A stretch of 64,000 nt of DNA. Source: Bifidobacterium sp. ESL0784. GTDB lineage: Bacteria > Actinomycetota > Actinomycetes > Actinomycetales > Bifidobacteriaceae. The DNA is taken from contig NZ_JAQTHV010000003.1 of NCBI RefSeq assembly GCF_029433295.1, forward strand, positions 1 through 64,000. The letters run 5' to 3'. Both the position numbers and the translations under genes were made by a program. This document shows, piece after piece, positions 18,421-28,091 of this stretch (position 1 is the first letter of the stretch; the number at the start of each line of letters is the position of its first letter). The notes under the pieces are model-generated. The model ran no database searches. It was given only the letters and a program-made list of their open reading frames with translations, and was not told the DNA's origin.

Positions 18421-19656
18421 CTACGCACGTATATTTTTTGCAGCCAGCTGTCCGCAAGCACCATCGATATCCGAGCCACGGGTATCGCGCAGTGTCGCTG
18501 TGATGCCGGCGCTGTGCAGGATATCGAGGAACCGTATCTCATCTTCTGGCTTCGAGGCGGTCCATTTCGAGCCTTCGATGGGATTCAACGGAATTGGGTT
18601 GACATGCACCCAGTTGTCGCCGTAATGGTTGAGACGATGCGCCAGTTGTCGGGCGTGCTCGGCTTGGTCGTTGATGCCGCGCATGAGCGCGTATTCGATG
18701 CTCACGCGACGATGACTGGCCAGATAGTAGTCGTGTGCGGCATCGAGCACCTGCTCGGAATCGAAACGTCGGTTCATCGGCACCAGTTCGTCGCGAAGCG
18801 TGTCGTTAGGCGCATGCAACGAAACGGCAAGACGCACCGGAATTCCCTCATTTGTCAGTTTTTTGATGCCGGGGACGACACCGACAGTGGAAACCGTGAT
18901 ATTACGTGCGGAAATGCCGAAGCCCTCCGGTGGCATGGCGCTGATCTGGCGAACAGCGGACAATACGGATTTGTAGTTGCCCATGGGCTCGCCTTCGCCC
19001 ATGAAGACGACATTGCTCAGACGCCCCGGACCTCCGGCGATCTTGCCTTCCGCCATGGCTTTGGCGGCGATGCGAACCTGCTCGAGGATTTCCGCCGTGG
19101 AAAGGTTGCGTGTCAGGCCGAGCTGACCGGTGGCGCAGAAGGGGCAGCCCATGCCGCAACCGACCTGGCTGGAAATACAGAGCGTGGCACGGTTGGGGTA
19201 ACGCATCAGCACCGATTCGATATGCGAGCCATCGAAAAGTTTCCAAAGCGTTTTGATCGTCGTTCCATTGTCGGCGACCTGATGCGTCACCTCGGTGATC
19301 AGCGTCGGGAAGAACGCCTGTTGCGCGGCTTCCCTTTTGGCTGCGGGAAAATCGGTGAATGTGGAGACGTCGTTGTTGAAATGCTCGAAATAATGGTTGC
19401 CAAGCTGCTTGACCCTGAATTTCGGCATGCCCAGTTGCTTGGCCGTTTCGATGCGCTGTTCGTCGGTCATATCGGCAAAATGCAACGGCGGCTTTCCACG
19501 CCGGGCATGGTTTTTTGCCAGCACATCACGGAACGCCCCGGAGTCTCCTCCGGCAGTCACTCCCGATTCAACGGATACGGTTTCGCTTGAAAGAGCATTT
19601 GCCGATTCCGAAAGCCCGGAATCATTTTTTGCAACATCATCCATAATCATCATCAT
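18421..19656 (-). CDS. rlmN: 23S rRNA (adenine-2503-C2)-methyltransferase RlmN
   Basis: This radical-SAM enzyme methylates C2 of A2503 in 23S rRNA and A37 in some tRNAs. The iron-sulfur motif CGMGCPFC is present (C-x3-C-x2-C). The mechanistic cysteines are in ATLCISSQVG and, near the end, DIDGACGQL. Other family blocks include GEGEPMGNY, the SAM-binding part. The N-terminus is longer than usual (about 55 polar residues), with several ATG codons, and no clear ribosome binding site helps choose one. It lies between cdsA and hisF. Confidence 0.95.
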   Translation of the reverse strand: MMMIMDDVAKNDSGLSESANALSSETVSVESGVTAGGDSGAFRDVLAKNHARRGKPPLHFADMTDEQRIETAKQLGMPKFRVKQLGNHYFEHFNNDVSTFTDFPAAKREAAQQAFFPTLITEVTHQVADNGTTIKTLWKLFDGSHIESVLMRYPNRATLCISSQVGCGMGCPFCATGQLGLTRNLSTAEILEQVRIAAKAMAEGKIAGGPGRLSNVVFMGEGEPMGNYKSVLSAVRQISAMPPEGFGISARNITVSTVGVVPGIKKLTNEGIPVRLAVSLHAPNDTLRDELVPMNRRFDSEQVLDAAHDYYLASHRRVSIEYALMRGINDQAEHARQLAHRLNHYGDNWVHVNPIPLNPIEGSKWTASKPEDEIRFLDILHSAGITATLRDTRGSDIDGACGQLAAKNIRA

Positions 19657-19748
19657 TCAATAAGCCGGATACTTTTACCTATACCGGTTAATACTGTAAG
19701 AAATTTCTATAAAAATTTTCGTTTTGAAAAGTTGAGGCTGACCGAAGC

Positions 19749-20750
19749 CTACATTCCAGTAGCCCACAACAACACGGTGAAGAATGGGGCGCAAAGAAGG
19801 ATGGAATCGACACGGTCAATGACCCCGCCGTGACCCTTCAGAAGATGGCCCATATCCTTCAATCCCATGTCGCGCTTGAGCATCGAGGCGCACAGATCAC
19901 CGAACGTGCCGATGACACCGACCATCACGCCGGTGACAATGGGCACCCACCAACGCGTCGCCCACAGGTTCGGATAGGTAATCGCGAAAATGACGAAAGC
20001 ACCAACCATGGCGAAAAGTACGGAGCCGCAAAGTCCTTCGACGGATTTCTTTGGTGAAATGCGCGGTGAAAGCTTGTGTTTGCCGAGGAACGCACCAAAG
20101 AAAAGCCCACCGGTATCGGAAAGAGCGGGCAAGAAGACCACCATGATTGCATGGGCCACCGGATGGCCGTTGAACGTCTCAGGAAGAATGATGCACGACG
20201 CCAACACCAGGATGTAAAGCACGAGGAACACCGAAACCGCAACGTTGTCGATGCTGCTTTCGCCGGTTTTGCTGTTGGCCGCCACAGAGTCCGAAGTTTT
20301 CTCAACGTCCTGTGCGGCAGCAAGCTTGCCTTCGATGGCACCGGCAAGCCGTTTGCCTACGTTGTGGCGGACGTTGGCCGCAATGGCCACAGCAACAGTG
20401 GAAACCGTGATGCCCACCCCTGCAGCCAGCACATGGTTCGGAACATAATATATTGACAGCAACGTGCCTGCACAGCACAGCCACAGCACAACCAATGGAA
20501 TGTAAAGATGTACTGTGGCAAAGGAAACATGCAGCTCGCGAAGGGCAAGCACAAGGAAAACGGCGATCAGCAGGATATAGAGATCGATCCTGATGAGCAG
20601 ACATGCCAAGATAAGGGCGATAAGAAACACGGCTGTGGCAACGGCCTGAGGCATATTGCGCCCGGTCTTTTTATTGATGTCGTTGAGCGCGGCGTTCACC
20701 TCGTCGCCTGCCTCGTGCCGTTGTTTGCTGGTCATTTCCTTTTCTTTCAT
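19749..20750 (-). CDS. cdsA: Phosphatidate cytidylyltransferase
   Basis: This membrane enzyme turns phosphatidate and CTP into CDP-diacylglycerol, the substrate of PgsA encoded 6 kb away in the same run. About eight membrane helices are visible. The C-terminal signature is LSDTGGLFFGAFLGKHKL, then SPRISPKKSVEGL, close to the family pattern. The N-terminus of about 35 residues is polar. A second ATG (codon 6) directly after AAAAGGAA is an alternative start. Its placement after frr is conserved in many bacteria. Confidence 0.94.
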   Translation of the reverse strand: MKEKEMTSKQRHEAGDEVNAALNDINKKTGRNMPQAVATAVFLIALILACLLIRIDLYILLIAVFLVLALRELHVSFATVHLYIPLVVLWLCCAGTLLSIYYVPNHVLAAGVGITVSTVAVAIAANVRHNVGKRLAGAIEGKLAAAQDVEKTSDSVAANSKTGESSIDNVAVSVFLVLYILVLASCIILPETFNGHPVAHAIMVVFLPALSDTGGLFFGAFLGKHKLSPRISPKKSVEGLCGSVLFAMVGAFVIFAITYPNLWATRWWVPIVTGVMVGVIGTFGDLCASMLKRDMGLKDMGHLLKGHGGVIDRVDSILLCAPFFTVLLWATGM

Positions 20751-20816
20751 GCTTGTCTGATGGATTTATCGCGCGGCTTCCAGAACAATCTTTGAAAAGA
20801 CGCGCAAAATGCCGAA

Positions 20817-21371
20817 TCAGACTTCCATGATCTCCTTTTCCTTGGCTTCCAGAAGCTGGTCGATGGTCTCGCTAGTTTCCTTGGTCACCTTGTCGAGATC
20901 CTTTTGCAGGCGGTCGCCCTGGTCCTCGCCCATGTCGCCGTCTTTGACCGATTTGTCGATGGCTTCCTTGGCCTTGCGACGGATGTTGCGTACCGCGACC
21001 TTGCCGTCCTCGGCCTTGCCCTTGGCAAGTTTGACATATTCCTTGCGACGGTCTTCGGTGAGTTCCGGCATGGTCAGATGAATCACGTTGCCGTCACGGC
21101 GGGTGCTGCCGCCGAGGTCGGAGTCACGGATGGCCTTTTCGACAGCGTTAGCCTGTGAACCGTCGAATGGAGTGATGGAAAGGGTACGGGGTTCGGGCAC
21201 ACCGATGGAGGCTACGGCCTTAATCGGCGTAGGGGCTCCATAATAGTCAACGACGAGACCGTTCAAGAGCGCCGGGTTGGCACGGCCAGTGCGGATTCCG
21301 GAGAAGTTCTCCTTGGTGGCTTCCACGGACTTCTTCATCTGTTCCTTGGCTTGTTCTACGGGGTTTGCCAT
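20817..21371 (-). CDS. frr: Ribosome recycling factor
   Basis: RRF splits the post-termination ribosome together with EF-G. The 184-residue all-helical and beta protein shows the family stretches TGRANPALLNGLVVDYYG, TPFDGSQANAVEKAI and the C-terminal coiled helix (RNIRRKAKEAIDKSVKDGD). AAGGAGAG lies close upstream of the ATG. It forms the usual pyrH-frr pair. Confidence 0.97.
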   Translation of the reverse strand: MANPVEQAKEQMKKSVEATKENFSGIRTGRANPALLNGLVVDYYGAPTPIKAVASIGVPEPRTLSITPFDGSQANAVEKAIRDSDLGGSTRRDGNVIHLTMPELTEDRRKEYVKLAKGKAEDGKVAVRNIRRKAKEAIDKSVKDGDMGEDQGDRLQKDLDKVTKETSETIDQLLEAKEKEIMEV

Positions 21372-21476
21372 GTTGCTCTCCTTTTATGGCTCGCGATGCG
21401 AGTCTTTGGTTGTTACGTGTTCGGCTATAACCGATTATCTATTATTGAAACCATCACGGAAATGACGCTCAATGAA

Positions 21477-22226
21477 TTATTGAGCGATTTCCGATTCAAG
21501 ATTCGAAACGAGTGTGCCGATGGGCTCGCCGACCAAAGCCTTGGTGACATTGCCGGCCTCTTCCAGACCGAAAACACGGATATGTTGGTCATTTTCGCGG
21601 GCCATGGAAAGCGCCGCAGCGTCCATGACGGCGAGGTTGTCGACCAACGCACGCTGATAGCTCAAGGTCTTGAACCGTTTGGCATTGGAATCCTTACGGG
21701 GATCTGCGGTATAGATTCCATCCACTCCGTTTTTGCCCATCAGCACAGCGTCGCAATGAATCTCCAACGAACGCTGGATGGAGACCGTGTCGGTGGAGAA
21801 GTACGGCATGCCTGCGCCGGCACCGAAAATGACCACTCTTCCCTTTTCGAGGTGACGGATGGCCTTCAGCGGAATATACGGCTCAGCGACCTGGCCCATG
21901 GTGATGGCGGTCTGCACGCGGGTAGCCTGGCCTTCCTGCTCGAGGAAGTCCTGCAAAGCGAGGCAGTTCATGACTGTGCCGAGCATACCCATGTAATCGC
22001 CTCGGCTGCGTTCGATGCCGGCCTGCTGAAGTTCTGCTCCACGGAAGAAGTTGCCGCCGCCGACGACGATGGCAACTTCGACGCCTTGTTCGACCGCCTT
22101 ATGGATTTCCTGAGCGATACGACGAATGACCGACGTATCGATACCGATTTGACCGCCTCCGAAAGCTTCTCCTGAAAGCTTCAGCAACACTCGTCGAGCT
22201 GTATCGTCCTTGCCATCTTTAGTCAT
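21477..22226 (-). CDS. pyrH: UMP kinase
   Basis: PyrH phosphorylates UMP to UDP and is the bacterial hexameric, allosteric amino-acid-kinase type. Signatures: [12 protein letters not shown] near the N-terminus, [13 protein letters not shown], and [22 protein letters not shown] choose the ATG at 22226 because AGAGAGG lies 6 bases before it; an ATG 33 bases upstream would add 11 unconserved residues. It lies between tsf and frr, the standard bacterial order. Confidence 0.96.
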   Translation of the reverse strand: MTKDGKDDTARRVLLKLSGEAFGGGQIGIDTSVIRRIAQEIHKAVEQGVEVAIVVGGGNFFRGAELQQAGIERSRGDYMGMLGTVMNCLALQDFLEQEGQATRVQTAITMGQVAEPYIPLKAIRHLEKGRVVIFGAGAGMPYFSTDTVSIQRSLEIHCDAVLMGKNGVDGIYTADPRKDSNAKRFKTLSYQRALVDNLAVMDAAALSMARENDQHIRVFGLEEAGNVTKALVGEPIGTLVSNLESEIAQ

Positions 22227-22446
22227 CAGTGGCCTCTCTATCCTTGTCTGGCGGCACATTACTGACTAACAGGTTATCTGTTCACAACGACAGCAAATTT
22301 GAGGGCGTACACACTTGCCAAATTGGTTTCGAGCGTCACCTGGTCTTTATCGACACGTTATGCTGCAAGCTATCGGATTATAAAATGATTGGCTGATTCG
22401 CCGATTGACTATTCGGCAATATCAAACCAACCGATAGCAAAATACA

Positions 22447-22484
22447 AAATGTTGGCCGGTACCCGAAGATACCAGCCAACATTT
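22447..22484 (-). terminator. Terminator downstream of tsf
   Basis: A 10-bp stem, AAATGTTGGC with GCCAACATTT, is followed on the minus strand by a T-rich tail (TTTTGTATTTTG). It ends the rpsB-tsf transcript, so pyrH probably has its own promoter between 22227 and 22446. Confidence 0.8.
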
Positions 22485-22516
22485 CATATCAAATCAAAAC
22501 CGCGAAAAGCGAACAA

Positions 22517-23368
22517 TCACTCCTCTTCGCCCTTGCCGACCTCAATACGCGCAAAGGCGAGCAGCTCGCCGCCGGCCTGCTTGAAGAGGTCGCCGACGGA
22601 CTTGGAAGTGTCCTTGACATATTCCTGCTCGAGCAGCACATTCTCCTTGTAGAAAGCGTTCATGCGGCCTTCCACGATCTTGGGGATGATCTTCTCGGGC
22701 TTGCCTTCAGCCTGGGACTTCTCGGTGGCCACGCGACGCTCGGATTCGACGACATCGGTCGGAACGTCCTCGCGCTTGAGCCACTTGGCGCCCATGGCGG
22801 AAATCTGCAGAGCGGCCTCGTGAGCGACAGCGGCACCCTTCTCGTCGGTGGCGACGATGGCGACGATGCTCGGCGGCATCTCGGCGGACTTCTTGTGCGC
22901 GTAGATCTCGACCTTCGGGCCTTCGACCTTGGCTACCTGACCGACCTTGACATGCTCACCAAAGAGAGCCGCGGCCTCTTCCACGGTCTCCTTGACGGTG
23001 CCGTCGGCAGACTTGGCTGCAAGAACCTCGTCAGCGTTGCTCGCGCCTGCCTTGATGGCGTCATCGAGCACGCCATCGGCGAACGCGACGAACTTCGGGG
23101 TTTTCGCCACAAAGTCGGTCTCGGAATTGAGTTCGACGGCATAGCCTGCCTGGCCGTCCTCGGTGTCGACCACACGGGAGGCGATGGTGCCTTCCTGGGC
23201 GGTGCGGCCCTCACGCTTGCCTGCGGCCTGAATGCCCTTGGCGCGGATGATTTCCTTGGCGCGTGCCACGTCGCCTTCGGCTTCGGTGAGCGCCTTCTTG
23301 ACGTCCATCATGCCGGCGCCGGTGTCTTCACGGACCTGCTTGATCAAAGCTGCTGTAATTGCTGCCAT
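22517..23368 (-). CDS. tsf: Elongation factor Ts
   Basis: EF-Ts is the nucleotide exchange factor for EF-Tu. The 283-residue chain opens with the UBA-like domain (VREDTGAGMMDVKKALTEA) and has the EF-Tu contact motif NSETDFVAKT at 81-90. The C-terminal part (NAFYKENVLLEQEYVKD) is typical. AAGGAG lies 6 bases upstream of the ATG. It is downstream of rpsB with a hairpin in between. Confidence 0.97.
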   Translation of the reverse strand: MAAITAALIKQVREDTGAGMMDVKKALTEAEGDVARAKEIIRAKGIQAAGKREGRTAQEGTIASRVVDTEDGQAGYAVELNSETDFVAKTPKFVAFADGVLDDAIKAGASNADEVLAAKSADGTVKETVEEAAALFGEHVKVGQVAKVEGPKVEIYAHKKSAEMPPSIVAIVATDEKGAAVAHEAALQISAMGAKWLKREDVPTDVVESERRVATEKSQAEGKPEKIIPKIVEGRMNAFYKENVLLEQEYVKDTSKSVGDLFKQAGGELLAFARIEVGKGEEE

Positions 23369-23411
23369 GTATATCTCCTTGAAAAATGTTCTAATCGGTA
23401 ATCAATGCACC

Positions 23412-23451
23412 AAAGGCGGCGCGGAAGCCAGAAGTTTCCGACACCGCCTTT
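23412..23451 (-). promoter_or_regulatory. Hairpin between rpsB and tsf, likely partial terminator
   Basis: An 8-bp stem, AAAGGCGG with CCGCCTTT, has a further GCGGAA/TTTCCG inner pairing. On the minus strand the hairpin is followed by GGTG, not T, so full termination is unlikely. It may act as an attenuator or processing site that sets the S2 to EF-Ts ratio. Confidence 0.55.
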
Positions 23452-23466
23452 TGCACGTGATATTGC

Positions 23467-24324
23467 TCAGGCCTTGGCCTCTTCGACCTTGGTTTCCTCA
23501 ACCTTGGCTTCGGCAGGGCTGGTCTCGGCGGTGGCGGTTGCGTCGTCAGCAGGCTTCTCGTTGTCCTTGAGCAAGTCCTTCTCCCAAGCGGCCATCGGCT
23601 GCTCGGACTTGTCTTCGGTCTTCTCGGCCTTGCCGCTGCGCTCAAGCAGGCCGTCAGCGACGGCGTCCGCCATGAGGCTGGTCAGCAGCTCGATGCCGCG
23701 GATGGCGTCATCGTTGGCCGGAATCGGATAATCCACGAGGTCAGGATCGGTGTTGGTGTCGACGATGGCGACGACCGGGATGCTCAGCTTGTGGGCTTCC
23801 TCGACGGCCAGCGCTTCCTTGTTGATGTCGACGACGAACATGGCCGAAGGCGTGCGGGTCATGTTGCGAATGCCGCCGAGCTGCTTCTCCAGCTTGTTCT
23901 TCTCGCGCTGCAGGAGCAGGAGCTCCTTCTTGGTGAGACCAGAACCGTGGACGTCTGTGAAGTCCATCTCTTCGAGTTCCTTCAGGCGCGCAACGCGCTT
24001 GGAGACGGTCTGGAAGTTGGTGAGCATGCCACCGAGCCAACGCTCGGAAACGTACGGCATGTTGACGCGGGTGGCCTGGGTAGCGATGGCTTCCTGGGCC
24101 TGCTTCTTCGTGCCGACGAAGAGCACGGTGCCGTTATGCGCGACGGTCTGCTTGATGAAATCGTAGGCCTTGTCGATCAGGTCAAGCGATTTGAAGAGAT
24201 TGATGATGTGGATGCCGTTGCGCTCCATCAGGATGTACTGCTTCATCTTGGGGTTCCAGCGACGGGTCTGATGGCCGAAGTGCAGTCCTGCCTTCAGCAT
24301 TTCGCTCATAGTGATCTGAGCCAT
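23467..24324 (-). CDS. rpsB: 30S ribosomal protein S2
   Basis: Small-subunit protein S2. Signatures: [19 protein letters not shown] at the N-terminus, [24 protein letters not shown], and [18 protein letters not shown]. The C-terminal tail of about 50 residues is rich in Ala, Glu and Lys, as in other actinobacteria. AAAGG lies 10 bases upstream of the ATG. It starts the long minus-strand run. Confidence 0.98.
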   Translation of the reverse strand: MAQITMSEMLKAGLHFGHQTRRWNPKMKQYILMERNGIHIINLFKSLDLIDKAYDFIKQTVAHNGTVLFVGTKKQAQEAIATQATRVNMPYVSERWLGGMLTNFQTVSKRVARLKELEEMDFTDVHGSGLTKKELLLLQREKNKLEKQLGGIRNMTRTPSAMFVVDINKEALAVEEAHKLSIPVVAIVDTNTDPDLVDYPIPANDDAIRGIELLTSLMADAVADGLLERSGKAEKTEDKSEQPMAAWEKDLLKDNEKPADDATATAETSPAEAKVEETKVEEAKA

Positions 24325-24630
24325 GATAATGCTACCTTTCAGTCGGTTATTGCCTGGCCATGCGTACCTGCGTGCAATATCATCGCCGAAGGCGAATCAA
24401 TCGACCGACACAGTCCGTCACGTGCATGACGCGAATTTGTGTGTTTGATTGACAATATTTGTTGGATTTTCTCGGCAACGTGACCGCTTCGGAATCCGCT
24501 TAACACACCATTATTTAAAATAGCACAAACGTGGTATAAAAGGCGGTTCTTCGGTATCCGCGTAACCTGGCAGGTATCCGGGCTTGAAAACCAAGTAATA
24601 GCCGGGTTACTCGATAGACGATTCTTCGAT
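24325..24630 (-). other. rpsB upstream leader region
   Basis: No gene is visible in this stretch between rpsB and the def terminator. It is AT-rich around 24510-24530 (minus strand CTATTTTAAATAATGG), where a promoter could lie, leaving a leader of about 190 bases. A hairpin with one mismatch can form between GTAACC-TGGC near 24563 and GCC-GGTTAC near 24600. I do not recognise a known ribosomal-protein leader motif. Confidence 0.4.
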
Positions 24631-24636
24631 AAAAAA

Positions 24637-24677
24637 AGTTGTTCAGACACCAACGTTTCATCGATATCCGAACAACT
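24637..24677 (-). terminator. Rho-independent terminator of def
   Basis: On the minus strand AGTTGTTC pairs with GAACAACT and is followed directly by a run of seven T. It begins about 30 bases after the def stop codon. Confidence 0.85.
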
Positions 24678-24708
24678 CATAACGTTCATCACCGTTTGAA
24701 GGCTGGAC

Positions 24709-25191
24709 TCATTGTCCCTCGCGCATGCGGCGCATGGCTTCCCGACGTTCCTCTTTTTCAAGACGATCGAGATAGATGTGACCATCGAGATGGTCCGTTT
24801 CATGCTGGAGCATACGTCCCATGATGCCCGTACCCTCCACCACGATGGTCTTGCCGTCAAGATCGATACCGCGAACGCGTGCATAGTCGGCACGCCGGGT
24901 CTTGTACCAGAGCTTCGGAACTGAAAGGCAGCCTTCGTCGCCGTACTGCTCTCCTCTGGTCTCTTCGATGACCGGATTCAGGACATAGCCGAGTTTGCCG
25001 TCTATGTTGTAGGAGAAGGCGCGCAGACTGATACCGATCTGATTGGCGGAAAGCCCTGCACGACCTGGGTCGTCAACCGTGTCCAGCAGGTCCTGCACCA
25101 TGTTGCGTACAGCTGGGGTTATTTCGCGAATCGGTTCGCATGGGGTCCTCAACACCGGATCGGGCACAACCCTTATTTCTCGTAACGCCAA
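24709..25191 (-). CDS. def: Peptide deformylase
   Basis: Removes the formyl group from new proteins. All three catalytic motifs are present: GLSANQIG at 46-53, EGCLS at 86-90 with the metal Cys, and QHETDHLDG at 129-137 with both His ligands and the catalytic Glu. The best start is a TTG at 25191, with AGAGGAG 7 bases upstream. This gives 160 residues beginning [13 protein letters not shown], which fits the family; a longer frame would add 47 residues with no counterpart. It ends in a clear terminator. An actinobacterial feature is the C-terminal basic helix ([11 protein letters not shown]). Confidence 0.95.
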   Translation of the reverse strand: MALREIRVVPDPVLRTPCEPIREITPAVRNMVQDLLDTVDDPGRAGLSANQIGISLRAFSYNIDGKLGYVLNPVIEETRGEQYGDEGCLSVPKLWYKTRRADYARVRGIDLDGKTIVVEGTGIMGRMLQHETDHLDGHIYLDRLEKEERREAMRRMREGQ

Positions 25192-25222
25192 TGCACTGCT
25201 CCTCTTGATGCTTTTGAACGGC

Positions 25223-27268
25223 TTACTTTTCGGACGGAGAGTCGTTTCCCTGAGCGTCATCATGAGGAGCGTCCTTCCAAGGGTCTTCACCCTCACGCTC
25301 CGCTTCGTGCTCAGCAAGATGAACTCCGACATTCTGCTTGGCTTGTTCGTATGCCTCGCGGACCTTCGGGGTCATTGCGTCCGTGGCCTGCCGGGCCTTC
25401 TCGGCGGTCTTGTCGATAAAGCCCGCAGCAGCCGACGGCGCCGGCTTGACCCGCGTCTTAGGAGTATAGACCTTTGTATTGATGAGATCGGCATAGTGCT
25501 TCAAGACCTCACCGCGCACGACCTTCATACTTGGGGTCAGCATACCGTTTTCCTGGGTGAATTCGTCTTCGACGATGACGAACTTGCGCACGGATTCCGC
25601 ACGCGAGACCGAACTGTTGGCCTGGTCGATGTACTGCTGGACGTATGCACGGACGGCGTCGTTCTGGCAGATTTCGGCCATAGGCATGTTCTCATCCATA
25701 CCGTTGTTGGCCAGCCAGGAACGCGCCATTTCGGAGTCGAGCTCGATAAGCGCGGCGATGAAGGGACGGCCATCGCCGATGACCACAGCGTGGGAGACGA
25801 TCGGGCAGGTGCCGATGGTGTCTTCCATCGGGGCGGGACTGACATTCTTGCCACCGGCGGTGATGATGATGTCTTTCTTGCGGCCGGTGATGTAGACAAA
25901 ACCGTCGTCGTCGATCTGCGCGATATCGCCGGAATGCACCCATCCGCCCGGCTCCTTGGCCTCGGCGGTGAGCTCGGGCTGCTTGTAGTAGCCAAGGAAG
26001 ACATCTTCGCCATTGATCAAAAGTTCGTCGTCGTCGGCCAGTTTGACGGCGATGCCGGTGCCTGGGCGTCCGACGGCTCCGACCTTATTGAAGTCCTGGA
26101 AACTGACGATGCAGGGGGCGGCGGTTTCGGTCATGCCGTAGCCCTGGATGAAGGTGATGCCGTCCATGCCATTGAAGAAGTGTGCCAAGTCCGCGTTCAT
26201 CGGAGCACCGCCGCAGGCGACGTACTTCAGGTTCGGGCCCAAAGCGCTGCGTACCGAGGCGCCGACGGTCTTCATATAGAACTTGTGCTTCAGCTGTTCG
26301 GACAAGCTGTGACCGCGGCCTTCCTGCTGATCCTTGGACCACTTGACAAAATGATTGAACGCCATGTTGAACACGCGTCCCTGCAGTCCGGATCCAGCCT
26401 TTTGCGAGGCCGCATTGTAGACCTTCTCGAATACGCGCGGAACACCGAGCAGATAGGTCGGTTTGAAAGTGCGTAGATCGGCCAACAGATGCTTGGCGCT
26501 TGGCGTATAGCCCACAACGCCTTTGGCTCCGATGGCGACATACTGGATGTAGCGAGCGAAGCAGTGGGCCAACGGCAGGAAGAGCAGCAGCCTGCTTGGC
26601 TGGAAGAGCATGTCATCGAGCACTGCCCACCCGATGAAAACCGTCGAAACGAAATTACGATGCGAAAGCATCACGCCTTTCGGCGCACCGGTGGATCCGG
26701 AAGTATAGACGATGGTCAGCATGTCATCGGCGCGGACGCGCGAAATGGCTTCCTCAAGCTCTTCATCGCTGACGGAAGTGCCGAAATCGGCGACCGCCTC
26801 CAAGCCGTCCTCCTGAAGGTTGAAAACGTACTTGAGTCCCTCGCGTTCACGTCGGAATTCCTCGAGCGTCTGGGTATGCTCGACGTCTCCTCCGAAAGCG
26901 ACAATCGGATCGACATCCTCGACGATGCCTTTGGCCTGCTTGGGCGAATCCGTCTCATAAATCGGCACACTCACCGCACCGATGGCGGCGCAGGCGAAGT
27001 CAACCACTCCCCATTCGTAACTGGTGGCGGCATAGATGACGACCATGCTTCCGGCCTTGGCTCCCAGTCCTATAAGCCCCTTGGCGACCTTACGCACGCG
27101 GTCAAGCATTTGGCCGGCTGTGACGGTGTGCCACTGCTGGCTATCTTCATCGAGCCATTCGGCTATTGGCCCGTCCGGATCTTTCCCGGCTCTTTTGGAC
27201 AGCAGGGAGTAGATGGTGTCCTTATCGGTGGTTTTGGTGACAGGATCCAAATAGAATTCTCGCAACAT
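25223..27268 (-). CDS. fadD: Long-chain fatty-acid--CoA ligase (AMP-binding)
   Basis: ANL-superfamily enzyme that activates a carboxylic acid with ATP and joins it to CoA. The phosphate-binding motif [14 protein letters not shown] is near residue 190; YGMTE (in [11 protein letters not shown]) and [12 protein letters not shown] with [15 protein letters not shown] are the later A-motifs. The C-terminal 60 residues are a charged extension ([14 protein letters not shown], ending in a polar tail). I start at the ATG at 27268: TATAGT lies exactly 7 bases upstream and there is no ribosome binding site, so the mRNA may be leaderless. Bifidobacteria do not degrade fatty acids by beta-oxidation, so the role is probably activation of exogenous fatty acids for lipids. 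Confidence 0.9.
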   Translation of the reverse strand: MLREFYLDPVTKTTDKDTIYSLLSKRAGKDPDGPIAEWLDEDSQQWHTVTAGQMLDRVRKVAKGLIGLGAKAGSMVVIYAATSYEWGVVDFACAAIGAVSVPIYETDSPKQAKGIVEDVDPIVAFGGDVEHTQTLEEFRREREGLKYVFNLQEDGLEAVADFGTSVSDEELEEAISRVRADDMLTIVYTSGSTGAPKGVMLSHRNFVSTVFIGWAVLDDMLFQPSRLLLFLPLAHCFARYIQYVAIGAKGVVGYTPSAKHLLADLRTFKPTYLLGVPRVFEKVYNAASQKAGSGLQGRVFNMAFNHFVKWSKDQQEGRGHSLSEQLKHKFYMKTVGASVRSALGPNLKYVACGGAPMNADLAHFFNGMDGITFIQGYGMTETAAPCIVSFQDFNKVGAVGRPGTGIAVKLADDDELLINGEDVFLGYYKQPELTAEAKEPGGWVHSGDIAQIDDDGFVYITGRKKDIIITAGGKNVSPAPMEDTIGTCPIVSHAVVIGDGRPFIAALIELDSEMARSWLANNGMDENMPMAEICQNDAVRAYVQQYIDQANSSVSRAESVRKFVIVEDEFTQENGMLTPSMKVVRGEVLKHYADLINTKVYTPKTRVKPAPSAAAGFIDKTAEKARQATDAMTPKVREAYEQAKQNVGVHLAEHEAEREGEDPWKDAPHDDAQGNDSPSEK

Positions 27269-27275
27269 AGGTCTA

Positions 27276-27281
27276 ACTATA
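27276..27281 (-). promoter_or_regulatory. Candidate -10 box for a leaderless fadD mRNA
   Basis: On the minus strand TATAGT is followed by 7 bases and then the ATG of fadD, which would place the transcription start on the A of the ATG. No good -35 box is visible. Confidence 0.45.
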
Positions 27282-27348
27282 CGCAACCGTAACCCCAATA
27301 CTACGTTAGCGTAACTTCCGGCAACTCGGAATAACGTTTTATGATGGC

Positions 27349-27855
27349 TCAGCCGAGGTCGGCGGTTGTGCAAATCCAACGTGATCCGCTGCGTTTGAAC
27401 ACCAAAGTGACCCAATAAGTCGATTTGCCTACGGCAAGGCGCAGCACCGTTTCGGTGATATCCGGACTGACCAACGTGGTATACACCAGCATCGGAACCG
27501 CGGGAAGATAGCACAACTTCTCCTTGAGCTCCTGATGCGTGCGCAAATGGTTTTGCAAAAGATACGACATCGTTTCAAGACGTTGGAGGCAGGGGCCGCT
27601 CAGGATATGCTGAAGACTTTGCGGAGGTGTACGCCCTCGTATCATATCAAGACACATACAGGCGAGCCTGCAGGAAGCGAGGCTGAATTTCTGGCATTCG
27701 GCCTCGCTCAACGTTCCCGGATAGCAGCGCGAAATATGGTAGGGAACCGGACGGTTCGACAATTCGATTCGGATGAATCCATCGTATGTCGGCAGTCCGG
27801 AACGATGTCCGAATGTCATCTTTTGGGGCTGCTCCTGCATCTGCATGTTCATCAT
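27349..27855 (-). CDS. Rv3235/DUF6459-like protein
   Basis: The 168-residue protein resembles the Rv3235 (DUF6459) family found near secA in actinobacteria. The family pattern is a helical segment ending in a short conserved run (GRTPPQSLQHILSGPCLQRL, about 74-93), followed by a beta-rich part with a final RWICTTADLG matching the usual RW-C-A-L-like end. It lacks a signal peptide and membrane helix. GGAGG lies 4 or 7 bases before two consecutive ATG codons. It is not beside secA here. Function is unknown in the family. Confidence 0.55.
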   Translation of the reverse strand: MMNMQMQEQPQKMTFGHRSGLPTYDGFIRIELSNRPVPYHISRCYPGTLSEAECQKFSLASCRLACMCLDMIRGRTPPQSLQHILSGPCLQRLETMSYLLQNHLRTHQELKEKLCYLPAVPMLVYTTLVSPDITETVLRLAVGKSTYWVTLVFKRSGSRWICTTADLG

Positions 27856-28023
27856 TGAACCTCCATTTACTGTTCACATTCACTCTCCAGAGCAACAGAT
27901 ATTGAAGGCTTTGTCAAGGAAGAAGAAGCTATTTTGGCAAAAATCAAGATTATTTAGGATTTTTGAAGAAAACCTTGAATCACAAATGATGATATGGAAC
28001 ATAAACGGATGATTTGAATGCAA

Positions 28024-28057
28024 AAGCGGACTACCCGGTCACATAGATAGTCCGCTT
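28024..28057 (-). terminator. Terminator downstream of guaB3
   Basis: A 10-bp stem, AAGCGGACTA with TAGTCCGCTT, is followed on the minus strand by TTTTG. It begins 35 bases after the guaB3 stop. Confidence 0.75.
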
Positions 28058-28091
28058 AAGAAAACGACTTGGTTACTGGCTCGATCAGCAA

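Noticed and set aside
18388..19590. 400-codon plus-strand frame opposite rlmN
   Set aside because: Antisense shadow of a clear rlmN; caused by GC codon bias.
25043..26476. 477-codon plus-strand frame opposite fadD
   Set aside because: Antisense shadow of fadD and def.
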